Positions 1 to 7,839 of a stretch of 30,856 nt of DNA are shown here, piece after piece; the first letter of the stretch is position 1, and each line of letters starts with the position of its first letter. The DNA comes from CAZWRV01 sp964636325 (lineage in GTDB: Bacteria > Verrucomicrobiota > Lentisphaeria > Victivallales > GWF2-50-93). The stretch covers positions 1 through 30,856 of the forward strand of contig CAZWRV010000079.1 of assembly GCA_964636325.1 (NCBI GenBank), in the 5' to 3' direction. The notes under the pieces are model-generated. The model made no database searches, was not told where the DNA came from, and was given only the letters and a program-made list of their open reading frames with translations. A program made the translations under genes and the position numbers.

Positions 1-344
1 GGACGGGCGAGGAGGTGCTTGCCGACCACCGGAGCAGGGACTTGGCCGAAAAGCTTTTCGACTCCCTCAAGAACGAGAACGGACAGCACCGGCTGCGGAC
101 CGGACACGACGAATGCACCGAGGGCAGGCTGTTCCTGGCATTCATATCGCTGATACTCAGGGCTTCGCTGGAAAAAAGGATGAGGGAATGCGGACTGCTC
201 AAGAAGATGACCACGGCAGAGTTCTTCGCCCAGATGCGCAAGATAAAGGCGGTTTTCACAAAGTCGGGAAAGCGGTTCCTGCTGGAAATATCGAAGAAAA
301 ACAGGGAGCTCCTTGCCCTTGTTAAAATCCCGCTCCCTTCATAG
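1..344 (+). CDS. DDE transposase, C-terminal part (5' end outside window)
   Basis: The frame is open from base 3 to the TAG at 342-344, so the gene enters from upstream and only about the last 113 codons are present. The visible part reads RSRDLAEKLFDSLKNE, then a glycine-rich turn, then LFLAFISLILRA. This resembles the end of the catalytic domain of IS4/IS1634-type DDE transposases, where the final acidic residue sits in an 'EKxFxxLKN' helix (E22 of the visible stretch). The C-terminal tail (KFLLEISKKNRELL type) also fits that group. Whether the element is intact cannot be seen. No terminal inverted repeat was recognised between the stop and the GNAT gene 42 bp downstream. A GTG at 15 is in frame but is unlikely to be the true start, because homologous sequence continues upstream. 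Confidence 0.7.
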   Translation, partial: TGEEVLADHRSRDLAEKLFDSLKNENGQHRLRTGHDECTEGRLFLAFISLILRASLEKRMRECGLLKKMTTAEFFAQMRKIKAVFTKSGKRFLLEISKKNRELLALVKIPLPS

Positions 345-386
345 ATACCACAATTCCTTTAGTTTAGGGCTAGAGGCTATTGTTTT

Positions 387-806
387 TCATTTATTGCTGG
401 GCGAGAACAGCATCGGTATGTGACGGGGCATCCTCTTGAATCCTAGCTTGTTGTAGAACTTTTCGGTGCCGGGCTGCGCGATGAGGCCGACCCAGTCAAT
501 CCCGCGCTTGGTCAGTTCTGCGGTAAGCGCCGAGATTATCCTCCCGCCTACGCCCTTGCCGCGGAACCGCTTGAAGACCACGACGTCCTGGATGTATGCG
601 TCGCCGGATGCGTCTGAGATTGCGCGGCCCATGCCGACGAGCTTTCCATCGTGGAATGCGGCGGCGAAGAGGAATGATTTCCTGACGAGTTTGCGGATGG
701 ATGCGATATCCTCGTCAAACTCGGGCTTCCACCAGCCAGCCTCGATGTAGAGCTCCCTGACCTCGGCAATTTTGATACGCCTGGTGATTTTAACCTCGGT
801 ATGCAT
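387..806 (-). CDS. GNAT family N-acetyltransferase
   Basis: This 139-residue protein is a compact single-domain GNAT acyl-CoA N-acyltransferase. The acetyl-CoA pyrophosphate-binding loop (motif A) is RFRGKGVGGRI at about residues 80-90, following the beta-strand YIQDVVV. Motif B-like FYNKLGFKR at 117-125 closes the fold. The length is normal for the family. The substrate cannot be told from sequence. An AGGG lies about 8 bases upstream of the ATG at 806. It is followed by the nfnB stop 198 bp away on the same strand, with repeats between, so it is probably transcribed either as the tail of that unit or on its own. Confidence 0.85.
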   Translation of the reverse strand: MHTEVKITRRIKIAEVRELYIEAGWWKPEFDEDIASIRKLVRKSFLFAAAFHDGKLVGMGRAISDASGDAYIQDVVVFKRFRGKGVGGRIISALTAELTKRGIDWVGLIAQPGTEKFYNKLGFKRMPRHIPMLFSPSNK

Positions 807-850
807 GCGATCGCCCTATGGATATGGTTGGATGGATGTGTGAAGAATGG

Positions 851-930
851 GTTCAGGTGTCAGTGTTCGGGTGTCAGGGAAATTTCGACTGCGGTCGAAT
901 GCAGTCGGCCGCAATCGGATCTAGTCGGAC
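851..930. repeat. Short degenerate tandem repeats between GNAT and nfnB genes
   Basis: Positions 851-878 hold two copies of a 14-mer of the form GTTCRGGTGTCAGK. Positions 881-930 hold five successive 10-mers that each carry TCGA or TCGG at the same place (units start at 881, 891, 901, 911 and 921). Two more TCGA occurrences follow out of register. The stretch is non-coding and lies downstream of nfnB on its strand. Confidence 0.5.
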
Positions 931-1004
931 TATTCGAATTAATCGACATATTTTGTAAAGGCTCAATCTTGTATTCGCTATCGGTATCGGGATCGATTTC
1001 CAGT

Positions 1005-2510
1005 TTATTCTTTCGCCAGCAGTTCGTTGATGGATTTTGCGGCGCGCCTTCCTTCGCCCATCGCCAGGATGACGGTTGCGGCGCCGAGGACGATGTCTCC
1101 GCCGGCGAAGACCCTGTCGATGGAGGTCTTCTGGTTTTCGTCCACGATTATGTTGCCCCACTTGGTGGTGTTGAGCCCTTCGGTCGTCTGCTTGATCAGC
1201 GGGTTGGAGTCGTTGCCGATGGCGACGATGACGGTATCCACGTCCATGACGAATTCGCTGCCCTTGATTTCGACGGGGCGCCTTCGGCCGGAGCTGTCCG
1301 GCTCGCCGAGTTCGTAGCGGAGGCATTCGATCTGGCGGACGCGTCCGTATTCGTCTCCGAGGAAGCGCTTTGCATTTTCGAGGATGTGGAATATTACGCC
1401 CTCCTCCTTTGCGTGCGCAACCTCTTCTATTCGGGCGGGCATCTCCGCTTCGGTCCTGCGGTAGATGAGGTGGACTTCGCCGGCGCCGAGGCGGACCGCA
1501 GTCCGTGCCGCGTCCATGGCGACATTGCCGCCGCCGAGGACCGCGACCTTGCCGGAACTGTAGATGGGCGTGTGCGCCTTGTCGCGCTCGAAGGCCTTCA
1601 TCAGGTTTGCCCTGGTGAGGTATTCGTTGGCGGAGAAGACGCCGACGAGGTTTTCGCCCTCTATGTTCATGAACTTCGGCAGTCCCGCGCCGGTGCCGAC
1701 GAAGACCGCCGAGAATCCGTCCTTGTCGATAAGGTCCTTGAGCTTGCGCGTCCTTCCGACGACGAAGTTGGTCTCGATCTTGACGCCCATTGCGGTGAGG
1801 GTGTCGACCTCCATCTGGACGATCTTTTTAGGAAGACGGAATTCCGGGATTCCGTATATCATTACTCCGCCGGGCTTATGGAACGCCTCGAATATGGTTA
1901 CTGCATGGCCTTCGCGGCGGACATCGGCGGCGACCACGAGACTTGCGGGGCCGCTGCCGATTACCGCGACTTTTTTCCCGGTTTCGGGTTTCACGGCGGG
2001 AACTTGGATCTTCCCCGTGTCGCGCTCCCAGTCGGCGACGAAACGTTCGAGCCTGCCTATTGAAACAGACTTGAGCTTGTCCTTGAGGGACTTGCCGACG
2101 GTGCATGGCTCCTGGCACTGCGTCTCCTGCGGGCAGACCCTTCCGCAGACGGCGGGCAGGAGGCTGTTCCTCTTGATGATGTCTATGGATTTCTGGTAGT
2201 CGCCGTCGGCGATTGCGGCGACGAAGCCGGGGATGTCGATCCGGACCGGGCACCCCTCCATGCAAGGGGCGTTCTTGCACTGAAGGCAGCGGAGCGCCTC
2301 AAGGCGGGCCTGCGCCTCGGTGTAGCCCAGCGCGACCTCCTTGATGTTCTCGCGCCTCCTGTGCGGATCCTGCTCCGGCATGGGCTGAGGCGGTATTCCG
2401 AGGCGGTCCTTCGGCTTCATGGCCGGCGCGCCGGCGCAGCCCTTCGTTATTTCCGAAAGCCTGGCTTCCGCCTCCTTGGCAAGCGTTTCGGGATTGATGT
2501 GTTCGGACAT
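1005..2510 (-). CDS. nfnB: NADPH-dependent glutamate synthase small-subunit-like oxidoreductase; NfnB/SudA type
   Basis: At 501 residues this flavoprotein has the full GltD/NfnB layout. The N-terminal iron-sulfur domain shows cysteines at about 75, 78, 83 and 87 (CLQCxxxxCxxxCP) and a second set at 122, 126, 132 and 136 (CGRVCPQExQC). An FAD-binding motif GSGPAS lies at about 185-190 and an NADP-binding GGGNVAMDAA at about 326-335. The C-terminal FAD motif is RVFAGGDIVLG. With NfnA (3616-4473) it would form the cytoplasmic NADH-dependent reduced ferredoxin:NADP+ oxidoreductase, a flavin-based electron-bifurcating transhydrogenase. The alternatives are sulfide dehydrogenase SudAB or a plain glutamate synthase small subunit; the nearby nfnA favours Nfn. 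AGGAAA about 8 bases before the ATG is the ribosome site. It is separated from nfnA by a small gene and a transposase element. Confidence 0.85.
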   Translation of the reverse strand: MSEHINPETLAKEAEARLSEITKGCAGAPAMKPKDRLGIPPQPMPEQDPHRRRENIKEVALGYTEAQARLEALRCLQCKNAPCMEGCPVRIDIPGFVAAIADGDYQKSIDIIKRNSLLPAVCGRVCPQETQCQEPCTVGKSLKDKLKSVSIGRLERFVADWERDTGKIQVPAVKPETGKKVAVIGSGPASLVVAADVRREGHAVTIFEAFHKPGGVMIYGIPEFRLPKKIVQMEVDTLTAMGVKIETNFVVGRTRKLKDLIDKDGFSAVFVGTGAGLPKFMNIEGENLVGVFSANEYLTRANLMKAFERDKAHTPIYSSGKVAVLGGGNVAMDAARTAVRLGAGEVHLIYRRTEAEMPARIEEVAHAKEEGVIFHILENAKRFLGDEYGRVRQIECLRYELGEPDSSGRRRPVEIKGSEFVMDVDTVIVAIGNDSNPLIKQTTEGLNTTKWGNIIVDENQKTSIDRVFAGGDIVLGAATVILAMGEGRRAAKSINELLAKE

Positions 2511-2576
2511 TTATTATTTCCTGTTATTAAAATTACTCGATCGAAATATACATCAACACCTAAATATCATGAACGG

Positions 2577-3210
2577 CATTCCGTAGGAATGTAGTTAAAA
2601 ATAGCCCGGGGTTTCAACCCCGGGAAAGCGGCAAAAAAGATTTTCTGTCTTGTAGGGACAGTGTAAGTCAATCCCACAAATATTGTTCATCATATTTCAC
2701 TTTGTTTTTCTCTAGCAATAAGATAAACTCTTCCTTGAAGGACAAATTTCTGTGGTGCGCTTTCTGGTTTATGATATATTCAGATACTCGGGGAACAATC
2801 GACTCGCTTACTGAAAAGGCTCCATATCCGTTTTGCCAACCGAACTTTATTCCTGCAGAGAGTCCCTCGTTCAACCATTTTGACGAATTTCCTTTTATTT
2901 TCCTCATCATGTCAGAAAAAGAGATTTTAGCCGGGCATTTAAGGAGGATATGTAGATGATCAGCGGTTCCATTGATTCTAATAACGGAACCGTCTTCACC
3001 TTTTATTATACCGCAAATGTATGAATGCAGTTCCTCTTCAAATTCGATACGTATCAGATTGTAGCGATCTTTTGTCGAAAATACAGCGTGGTAAATCAAA
3101 TTGGTCAATGTGCTTGACATAATTCCTCCGTCCCTTAGGACGGACACTTTATTGATGATCTTTCCTCGGGTTGAAACCCGAGGCTATAAAAACGCCGCCA
3201 CATCCGTGGC
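2577..3210 (-). mobile_element. REP-associated transposase element with three-hairpin ends
   Basis: The transposase gene 2668-3120 is bracketed by two inverted, structurally matching ends. The left end has hairpins at 2577-2591 (6-bp stem), 2605-2624 (9-bp stem, CCCGGGGTT/AACCCCGGG) and 2645-2661. The right end has hairpins at 3128-3143 (CCGTCC/GGACGG), 3164-3183 (9-bp stem, CCTCGGGTT/AACCCGAGG) and 3197-3210. Read outward, each end gives small hairpin, A-rich spacer, the large TTGAAA/TTTCAA-centred hairpin, then GCTA. The outer limits are approximate. No target duplication was seen, as expected for Y1 transposases. It sits between nfnB and a small gene 3' of nfnA. Confidence 0.7.
2668..3120 (-). 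CDS. REP-associated tyrosine transposase (IS200/TnpA-like, Y1 HUH)
   Basis: This 150-residue protein has the single-strand transposase fold of the IS200/RAYT family. It begins SSTLTNLIYHAVFSTKDR. The metal-binding HUH motif is H55-L56-H57 in ADHLHILL. The conserved KGNSSKWL and FGWQNGYGAFSVS blocks follow, and the probable nucleophile is Y115 in VSEYIINQKAHH. It should cut and rejoin hairpin-tipped single strands like those at its own ends. I start it at the ATG at 3120 because GGAGG (3125-3129) precedes it by 4 bases. A longer frame to 3147 would be translated through the end hairpin. The base composition is visibly more A+T-rich than the flanking genes. The catalytic residues are present, so it looks intact. 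Confidence 0.85.
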   Translation of the reverse strand: MSSTLTNLIYHAVFSTKDRYNLIRIEFEEELHSYICGIIKGEDGSVIRINGTADHLHILLKCPAKISFSDMMRKIKGNSSKWLNEGLSAGIKFGWQNGYGAFSVSESIVPRVSEYIINQKAHHRNLSFKEEFILLLEKNKVKYDEQYLWD

Positions 3211-3290
3211 TTATGGAAACGAATTATATCCATCTTCTCGACAAAGAAAGCATTTTAGGGATTTTTCCATGCCCGTAAGGGAAATCAGGA

Positions 3291-3593
3291 TTATTTCCGT
3301 TTACTTTCCACTATCTTGTCGTCGGTAAAATATACTCCTGAAAATAAACCGGACTTCACAAAGATTTGATGTGTGTCTCCTTGCGGATCCTCGTATTGCA
3401 CCTTGTAGATGAAAGCGTCTTTTTCACCGAACCATCCGGGGCCGAAAGGAGCCCAGCAGACTCTGATCAAATTGCCTTTTCTTTCTCTGAGAATATAATT
3501 AGCGACCTTCCTTTTACAGTGAAAAAACTGCCAGAGTGCCAGCGTCGCGGCGGAGGCGATTATCAGCAAAGTCAAAAGTATGTTGAATGCCAT
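3291..3593 (-). CDS. Small single-span membrane protein, unknown
   Basis: This 100-residue protein has one N-terminal hydrophobic helix (residues 3-22, NILLTLLIIASAATLALWQF) followed by a basic, aromatic-rich soluble part (KRKVANYILRERKG, later FGPGWFGEKDAFIYKVQYED). I do not recognise a family. It lies 22 bp downstream of nfnA on the same strand, so it may be co-transcribed with it. No good Shine-Dalgarno sequence is visible before the ATG at 3593. The transposase element begins just beyond its 3' end. Confidence 0.6.
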   Translation of the reverse strand: MAFNILLTLLIIASAATLALWQFFHCKRKVANYILRERKGNLIRVCWAPFGPGWFGEKDAFIYKVQYEDPQGDTHQIFVKSGLFSGVYFTDDKIVESKRK

Positions 3594-3615
3594 GTGAAAG
3601 CCGGTTGTCCATCCA

Positions 3616-4473
3616 CTATTTATGATGCAGTTTGGCGATCTCGTTGTCGAGCCTGCATTCCTCTTCGAAGTGCTTCTTCTCGTGTATCTTGTATGCGGCG
3701 AGGCGCTTCATCATGTTGTCGAAGTCGACGAGATGGCCGTCGAACTCGGGGCCGTCGACGCAGACGAACTTGGTCTCCTTGCCTACGGTGACGCGGCATC
3801 CGCCGCACATGCCTGTGCCGTCGACCATGATGGTGTTGAGGGAGACGACTGTCGGGACGGCGAACGGGCGTGTGGTCTCGGCGCAGAACTTCATCATGAT
3901 CGGAGGGCCTATGGCTACGGCGAGATCCGGCTTCGGAATCCGCCGGCAGAGTTCCTTGAGCGGTTCAGTGACGAGCGCCTTCCTGCCGTATGAGCCGTCG
4001 TCGGTGCAGACGATGAGCTCGTCGGCGATCCTGCGCATCTCGTTCTCGAGTATGATCAGCTCCTTCGTCCTGGCGCCGACAATGGCGATGAGGGTGTTGC
4101 CTGCCTTCTTCATGGCCTGGGCGATCGGGAAGAGGGGGGCAACCCCGATTCCGCCGCCGACACATACGACCGTTCCGACCTTTTCGATGCGGGTGGGGCG
4201 TCCGAGGGGGCCGAGCAGGTTGTCTATGGCGTCGCCCGTCTCCAGCCTTGCAAGCCTCATGGTTGTGCGCCCGACGACCTGGAAGATTATTGTTATTGAT
4301 CCCTCGTCCGGATCGGCGTCGGCTATCGTGAGAGGTATCCTTTCTGCATAATTGTCGTCGAGGGAGAGAATTATGAACTGTCCGGGCTTCCTTTCCGATG
4401 CTATGAGCGGCGCCCTGATCCTCATTCTGAAGACCGACTCGGAGAGCCGCTCCTTCGACAGTATTTCGTTCAT
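3616..4473 (-). CDS. nfnA: Ferredoxin-NADP reductase-like FAD/NAD and [2Fe-2S] subunit, NfnA/SudB type
   Basis: This 285-residue protein of the dihydroorotate dehydrogenase electron-transfer subunit (PyrK)/NfnA family carries the FAD-binding strand ERIPLTIADAD (about 44-54) and the nucleotide-binding loop CVGGGIGVAPLFPI (about 104-117). The [2Fe-2S] ligand set VDGTGMCGGC has D218, C223 and C226, with C238 in CVDGPEFDGH. An aspartate plus three cysteines is the unusual ligand set known for NfnA. It is expected to bind NADH and work with nfnB. Only 8 bp separate its ATG (4473) from the stop of the PEGA lipoprotein gene, so it appears to be the distal part of the Tad-associated transcript. The Shine-Dalgarno AAGGA is rather far upstream (about 12 bases). 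Confidence 0.85.
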   Translation of the reverse strand: MNEILSKERLSESVFRMRIRAPLIASERKPGQFIILSLDDNYAERIPLTIADADPDEGSITIIFQVVGRTTMRLARLETGDAIDNLLGPLGRPTRIEKVGTVVCVGGGIGVAPLFPIAQAMKKAGNTLIAIVGARTKELIILENEMRRIADELIVCTDDGSYGRKALVTEPLKELCRRIPKPDLAVAIGPPIMMKFCAETTRPFAVPTVVSLNTIMVDGTGMCGGCRVTVGKETKFVCVDGPEFDGHLVDFDNMMKRLAAYKIHEKKHFEEECRLDNEIAKLHHK

Positions 4474-4481
4474 AGGCAGTG

Positions 4482-5816
4482 TTATTCCTTGTCGTCAAGT
4501 TTCTTGATTGTTTCGATGTCCGGCTTGGCGTATCTTATGGCGATGGAGGGTTCGGGCTCGAAAATTATCTCGTCCTGGTTCTCCTGCCTGAGCCTGCCCT
4601 GGAGTGTCTTTCCGTTCCTGAGCTTGACGTATGTGTCTGCTATCCAGAGTGTTATCTGCTTCGGCCTCGTTATCTGGCCCTTCTTGACTTCGACGGTGAT
4701 TGTCTTTTCCGGAGGCGTGGCCCTGCTGTGGGCGAACATGAGCGTGTGCTTTCCGCTGGTGACACCCCTTATCTCGAAGACTTTTGAAATCTGCTGGCCG
4801 GGCTGGCTTTCGTCGGGCGCGGTGACGCCGATCTTCTTGCCGTCGAGGTAGATGGTGACCCCGGGCGGGTTGACGACGAGGTCAATGCCGCCTAGGTTGG
4901 AGCCGAGGACGAGCAACTTCTCGGCGGTCTGCCCCGGCGAGACGGTGACGGTCTCGGAGATGTCGTCGAATCCGCCCTTGTGCAGCTTGATCTCATACTG
5001 GCCGGGCGGGATGTTGGAAAGCTCTACGGGGGTGTTCCTGGTGGGCTTGCCGTTCACCGAACATTCGGCGTCCGTAGGGTTGGAGGTGATCTTGAGGCCG
5101 CCGGGAAGTAAGGCGAGGACGGCCTCGACCGTCTTCTCCTCGTCGCGGGCGAGGGTGACCTTCTGCTCGAAGACGGTGTAGTCCGGCTTCTCGATCTTGA
5201 CGGCATGCTCGCCCTGCTCGAACTTGCCGGAGCATGGTGTCTTCCCAAGGTATTTGCCGTCGATGGAGACCGCGGCGCCGGGAGGTTCGCTGGAGAATGA
5301 GAGGGAACCCATGTTGGAGCTGAGCTTTACGGAGACGAGCTGGGGCCTGGCGTCCTCGATGGTCCAGCTTATCTCCTGGGTCACATAACCGCCCATGGAG
5401 ATCTGGGCGGCGTGCTTTCCGATAGCCTGGCCGTGGATGATGAGCGGAGTCTCGCCTATCTGCTTGCCGTCCATGGAGATGAAGGCGCCTTTCGGCTCGG
5501 ACGTTATCATCACCGATGCGGAGACCGGCTCAAGCTCGGCATCTATGTTGTGCTTTTCGTTCTGGCCGCATGATATCCTCCTGAACTCGGGGAGATATTT
5601 GTTCTTCTCGATGACGAAGATGTATGTGCCCTGCGGAAGTTTCACCTTCAGTGGTGTTATTCCGATCTCCTTGTTGCGCAGGAAGACCCTGGCGCCGTCG
5701 GGCGCGCTGTTTATGAAGAGCTCGCTTCGGGAGTCGGGCTTCTCCCCTCCGCATCCGGCGGCGAAGGCGAGGACGGCGGCGGCGAGCAGTGCCGCTATGG
5801 CTTTTCCGGTCTTCAC
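4482..5816 (-). CDS. Lipoprotein with five PEGA repeats
   Basis: The start is taken as the GTG at 5816, whose bases overlap the TGA of the FHA gene upstream (GTGA). The frame is open further upstream, but that part is only a shadow of the FHA gene. The 444-residue product begins KTGKAIAALLAAAVLAF and has a lipobox AAGC with the lipidated cysteine at 22, so it should be a membrane-anchored lipoprotein. Five PEGA-type beta domains of about 70 residues follow, each with an S/N-x-P-x-G-A/V start and a central xDGKxxGxTP turn (NKEIGITP, DGKQIGETP, DGKYLGKTP, NGKPTRNTP, DGKKIGVTA). The repeats are typical cell-surface or periplasmic adhesion/scaffold modules. Its place in the operon suggests an accessory of the Tad apparatus; that role is inferred. 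Confidence 0.8.
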   Translation of the reverse strand: MKTGKAIAALLAAAVLAFAAGCGGEKPDSRSELFINSAPDGARVFLRNKEIGITPLKVKLPQGTYIFVIEKNKYLPEFRRISCGQNEKHNIDAELEPVSASVMITSEPKGAFISMDGKQIGETPLIIHGQAIGKHAAQISMGGYVTQEISWTIEDARPQLVSVKLSSNMGSLSFSSEPPGAAVSIDGKYLGKTPCSGKFEQGEHAVKIEKPDYTVFEQKVTLARDEEKTVEAVLALLPGGLKITSNPTDAECSVNGKPTRNTPVELSNIPPGQYEIKLHKGGFDDISETVTVSPGQTAEKLLVLGSNLGGIDLVVNPPGVTIYLDGKKIGVTAPDESQPGQQISKVFEIRGVTSGKHTLMFAHSRATPPEKTITVEVKKGQITRPKQITLWIADTYVKLRNGKTLQGRLRQENQDEIIFEPEPSIAIRYAKPDIETIKKLDDKE

Positions 5817-7291
5817 AGCACGCCTTTCTTCTTCTTGGTGGTGGAGTTGATATACTGGTCGATCCTGAGGATCTGATCCCTGGACTGCTGGTATCTCTTG
5901 TCGTCTGGGTCGAGCATGTCCATGATGCGCCTGTAGTAGTTCTTGGCGTCGGGGAAGTTGCGGAGGCGCTTCTGCTGCTCGGCGTTCATGGCGAGAGCCC
6001 TGATCTCGTCGTCGAGGATCTTCTTGGCCTCCTGCATCTGCTTCATGGAGCGTTCGTAGAGCTCGGGCTTGGGCTCGAAGAACTGGAGCATGTCGAGGAC
6101 GGCCTGGTAGCGCTTGATCGCCCCCTTGAGGTTGTCGTCCTTCGCCTGCCAGTTGGCGTAGAGCTGCTCGGCCTTGTCGAAGTATGTCTTCGACTCCTCC
6201 TTCATCTCTTCGACCGTCAGCGAGAAGGGGGGGATGTTGAGGGCGTTCCTGGAGAAGTCCTCCAGGAGCGTCACTATCTCCTTGAAGGATGTCGGCTCGA
6301 ACGTGTTCCTGATGCGGACGGAGTTGTAGCAGTTGCCGTATGCTACCTTGAGAGTCTTGTTCTCGTCGGCGCCGTCGGCGGGGACGCCCGGCTGCTGCTC
6401 CTGGAGGTTCATGAAGTCGGTCTGCCTGATCGAGGATTCGAGCTCCTGGAGCTGCTCGGGGGTGATCTGTTTTTCCTTCTTGAAGCGCATCTGGCACTTG
6501 AGGTCGTCCCTGGTGACGGATATGCTGTCCCCCTTGATGGCGAGCTCATACCTGAATATGTTGTCGGGGGAAGTGATCTGCTTGACGTAGAAGACTGTGA
6601 GAGGTATTCCGCCGGTTTCGACCGGCTTCTTTTCCGTCCTGGCCTGCTGCGATTCCAGGAATATCTTCTGGGCAAGGACGAAGATGCATACCAGGAGGAA
6701 GGCCACGAGTGCGAGGATGACGTAGAACGCATACGGCGTCCGCTGCTTTGCTGCAGGGGGGGGCTGCTCCGTCTTTTTCCCTCCGAAGAAGTTGACGGCG
6801 GATTCCTTGCCGGATCTCTCGGGCTGCGGGGCTTTTTCCCTTGAGAAGAAGTCGAGGAAGGAGCTCTTCTTGTCCTGGATCTTGTTCTTGTCGACGGTTA
6901 TTTCGGTGATCGTCTTGACATTGCTCGGAGCGGACTTCATGGTTCTGTTGGGGTCGTCGGACTCCATGCCCTGCTTGACCTCTGAGTCCAGCCTGGTTCC
7001 GAAAAGGAGCTTCTGGCCTCCGATCTTGATCGTATCCCCTTCCTTCAGGAAGAAGGGGGCGCTTATGGCCGTCCCGTTGACCTTGGTTCCGTTGGTGCTT
7101 CCAAGATCCTTGATGCACCATCCGTCGTCGGTCCACTCTAGCTTGCAGTGGTATCTGGAGCATCCCTCCAAATCGAGGATGAGGTCGTTGTCGGTCTCCC
7201 TGCCGACGCTTATGCCCGGGGGCTTTAGCTCAAAAGGCTCCCCGGCCTTGGGGCCGTCTATGAAGAAGATTTTCATCGTCTGCTGGGGCAT
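5813..7291 (-). CDS. FHA-domain membrane protein
   Basis: This protein of about 492 residues begins with an FHA phosphothreonine-binding domain (about residues 7-100). The key signatures are SVGRETDNDLIL, SRYHCKL and DLGSTNGTKVNG. A linker with FFxREKAPQPERSG-like and FFGGKK segments leads to one transmembrane helix (FYVILALVAFLLVCIFVLA, about 190-210). A long soluble C-terminal part ends in helical, TPR-like segments (AEQLYANWQAKDDNLKGA, AKNYYRRIMDM). The start is uncertain. ATG 7291 is chosen; TTG 7339 and ATG 7276 are alternatives and none has a strong Shine-Dalgarno sequence. A possible promoter (TTGACG at 7392-7397, TTTAAA at 7367-7372, minus strand) lies in the 125-bp gap upstream. It probably relays or reads serine/threonine phosphorylation for the Tad system. 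Confidence 0.8.
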   Translation of the reverse strand: MPQQTMKIFFIDGPKAGEPFELKPPGISVGRETDNDLILDLEGCSRYHCKLEWTDDGWCIKDLGSTNGTKVNGTAISAPFFLKEGDTIKIGGQKLLFGTRLDSEVKQGMESDDPNRTMKSAPSNVKTITEITVDKNKIQDKKSSFLDFFSREKAPQPERSGKESAVNFFGGKKTEQPPPAAKQRTPYAFYVILALVAFLLVCIFVLAQKIFLESQQARTEKKPVETGGIPLTVFYVKQITSPDNIFRYELAIKGDSISVTRDDLKCQMRFKKEKQITPEQLQELESSIRQTDFMNLQEQQPGVPADGADENKTLKVAYGNCYNSVRIRNTFEPTSFKEIVTLLEDFSRNALNIPPFSLTVEEMKEESKTYFDKAEQLYANWQAKDDNLKGAIKRYQAVLDMLQFFEPKPELYERSMKQMQEAKKILDDEIRALAMNAEQQKRLRNFPDAKNYYRRIMDMLDPDDKRYQQSRDQILRIDQYINSTTKKKKGVL

Positions 7292-7416
7292 AATTTCCGG
7301 ACCGGCGTTTAGTGTCTTGTCCTGGATTTCATGTTTCAAGCCAAAGAATACGGCGTTTTCCCGTTTTTTAAATCTTGAGTTTGAGAAAAAGCGTCAAAAA
7401 TCCCTGCTGCCGCGCC

Positions 7417-7839
7417 TCATGTCTTTCTGCACGGGATCACGGGGTTTGGCGCGACGGGGAGTTCCGCAACCTTTCCGAGGAGCTTTTCCGGCTCGCTGAG
7501 TTCGGCGTTCAGGTCGAGGACGTCGTTCTCCTCGGTTCCGGTCCTTTCGACGGTCCCGCTCGGCAGCTCGATCACGGTCTCGGCGTTGGGCGCCCTGACC
7601 AATGGCTTCCATGGTGCGACGGCCCTGCCGATCCCGCAGATTCTGTTGGACGAGTCCACGAAGAGGATGTCTATGCTGATCCCCATGAACATGGTGTGGA
7701 CGGCGCCGCAGCGGTGGAAGATCATCGCGTCGAAGTCCTTGAAGTCGCGGCCAATCATGCCGACGCCGCGCTCCAGGAAGGACTCCGCCACCACCGGTTT
7801 CCTGGAAATCACGATCTTCTTTGTAAGGTTCCAGATCAT
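7417..7839 (-). CDS. DUF192 family protein
   Basis: This 140-residue protein is recognisable as DUF192 from the order of conserved blocks: ESFLERGVGMIGRDF, then AMIFHRCGAVHTMFMGISIDILFVD, then ICGIGRAVAPWKP and VIELPSGTV. The family is widespread and small, and its function is unknown. Its start overlaps the tadC stop by four bases (ATGA at 7836-7839), so translation is coupled to tadC. The C-terminal 30 residues extend past the usual domain end. Co-location with tadC is seen; a part in pilus or secretion assembly is only inferred. Confidence 0.8.
   Translation of the reverse strand: MIWNLTKKIVISRKPVVAESFLERGVGMIGRDFKDFDAMIFHRCGAVHTMFMGISIDILFVDSSNRICGIGRAVAPWKPLVRAPNAETVIELPSGTVERTGTEENDVLDLNAELSEPEKLLGKVAELPVAPNPVIPCRKT

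Noticed and set aside
801..2063. 420-codon open frame on the plus strand opposite nfnB
   Set aside because: It is the antisense shadow of a well-supported flavoprotein gene in G+C-rich DNA; its translation is low-complexity D/E/V/A with no recognisable motif.
5817..6497. N-terminal extension of the PEGA lipoprotein frame to 6497
   Set aside because: That part is arginine/proline-rich shadow of the FHA gene. A signal peptide with lipobox begins right at the GTG at 5816, which overlaps the FHA stop.
5789..6844. 351-codon plus-strand frame opposite the FHA gene
   Set aside because: Leucine/valine/glutamate-rich antisense shadow with no ribosome site and no domain signature.
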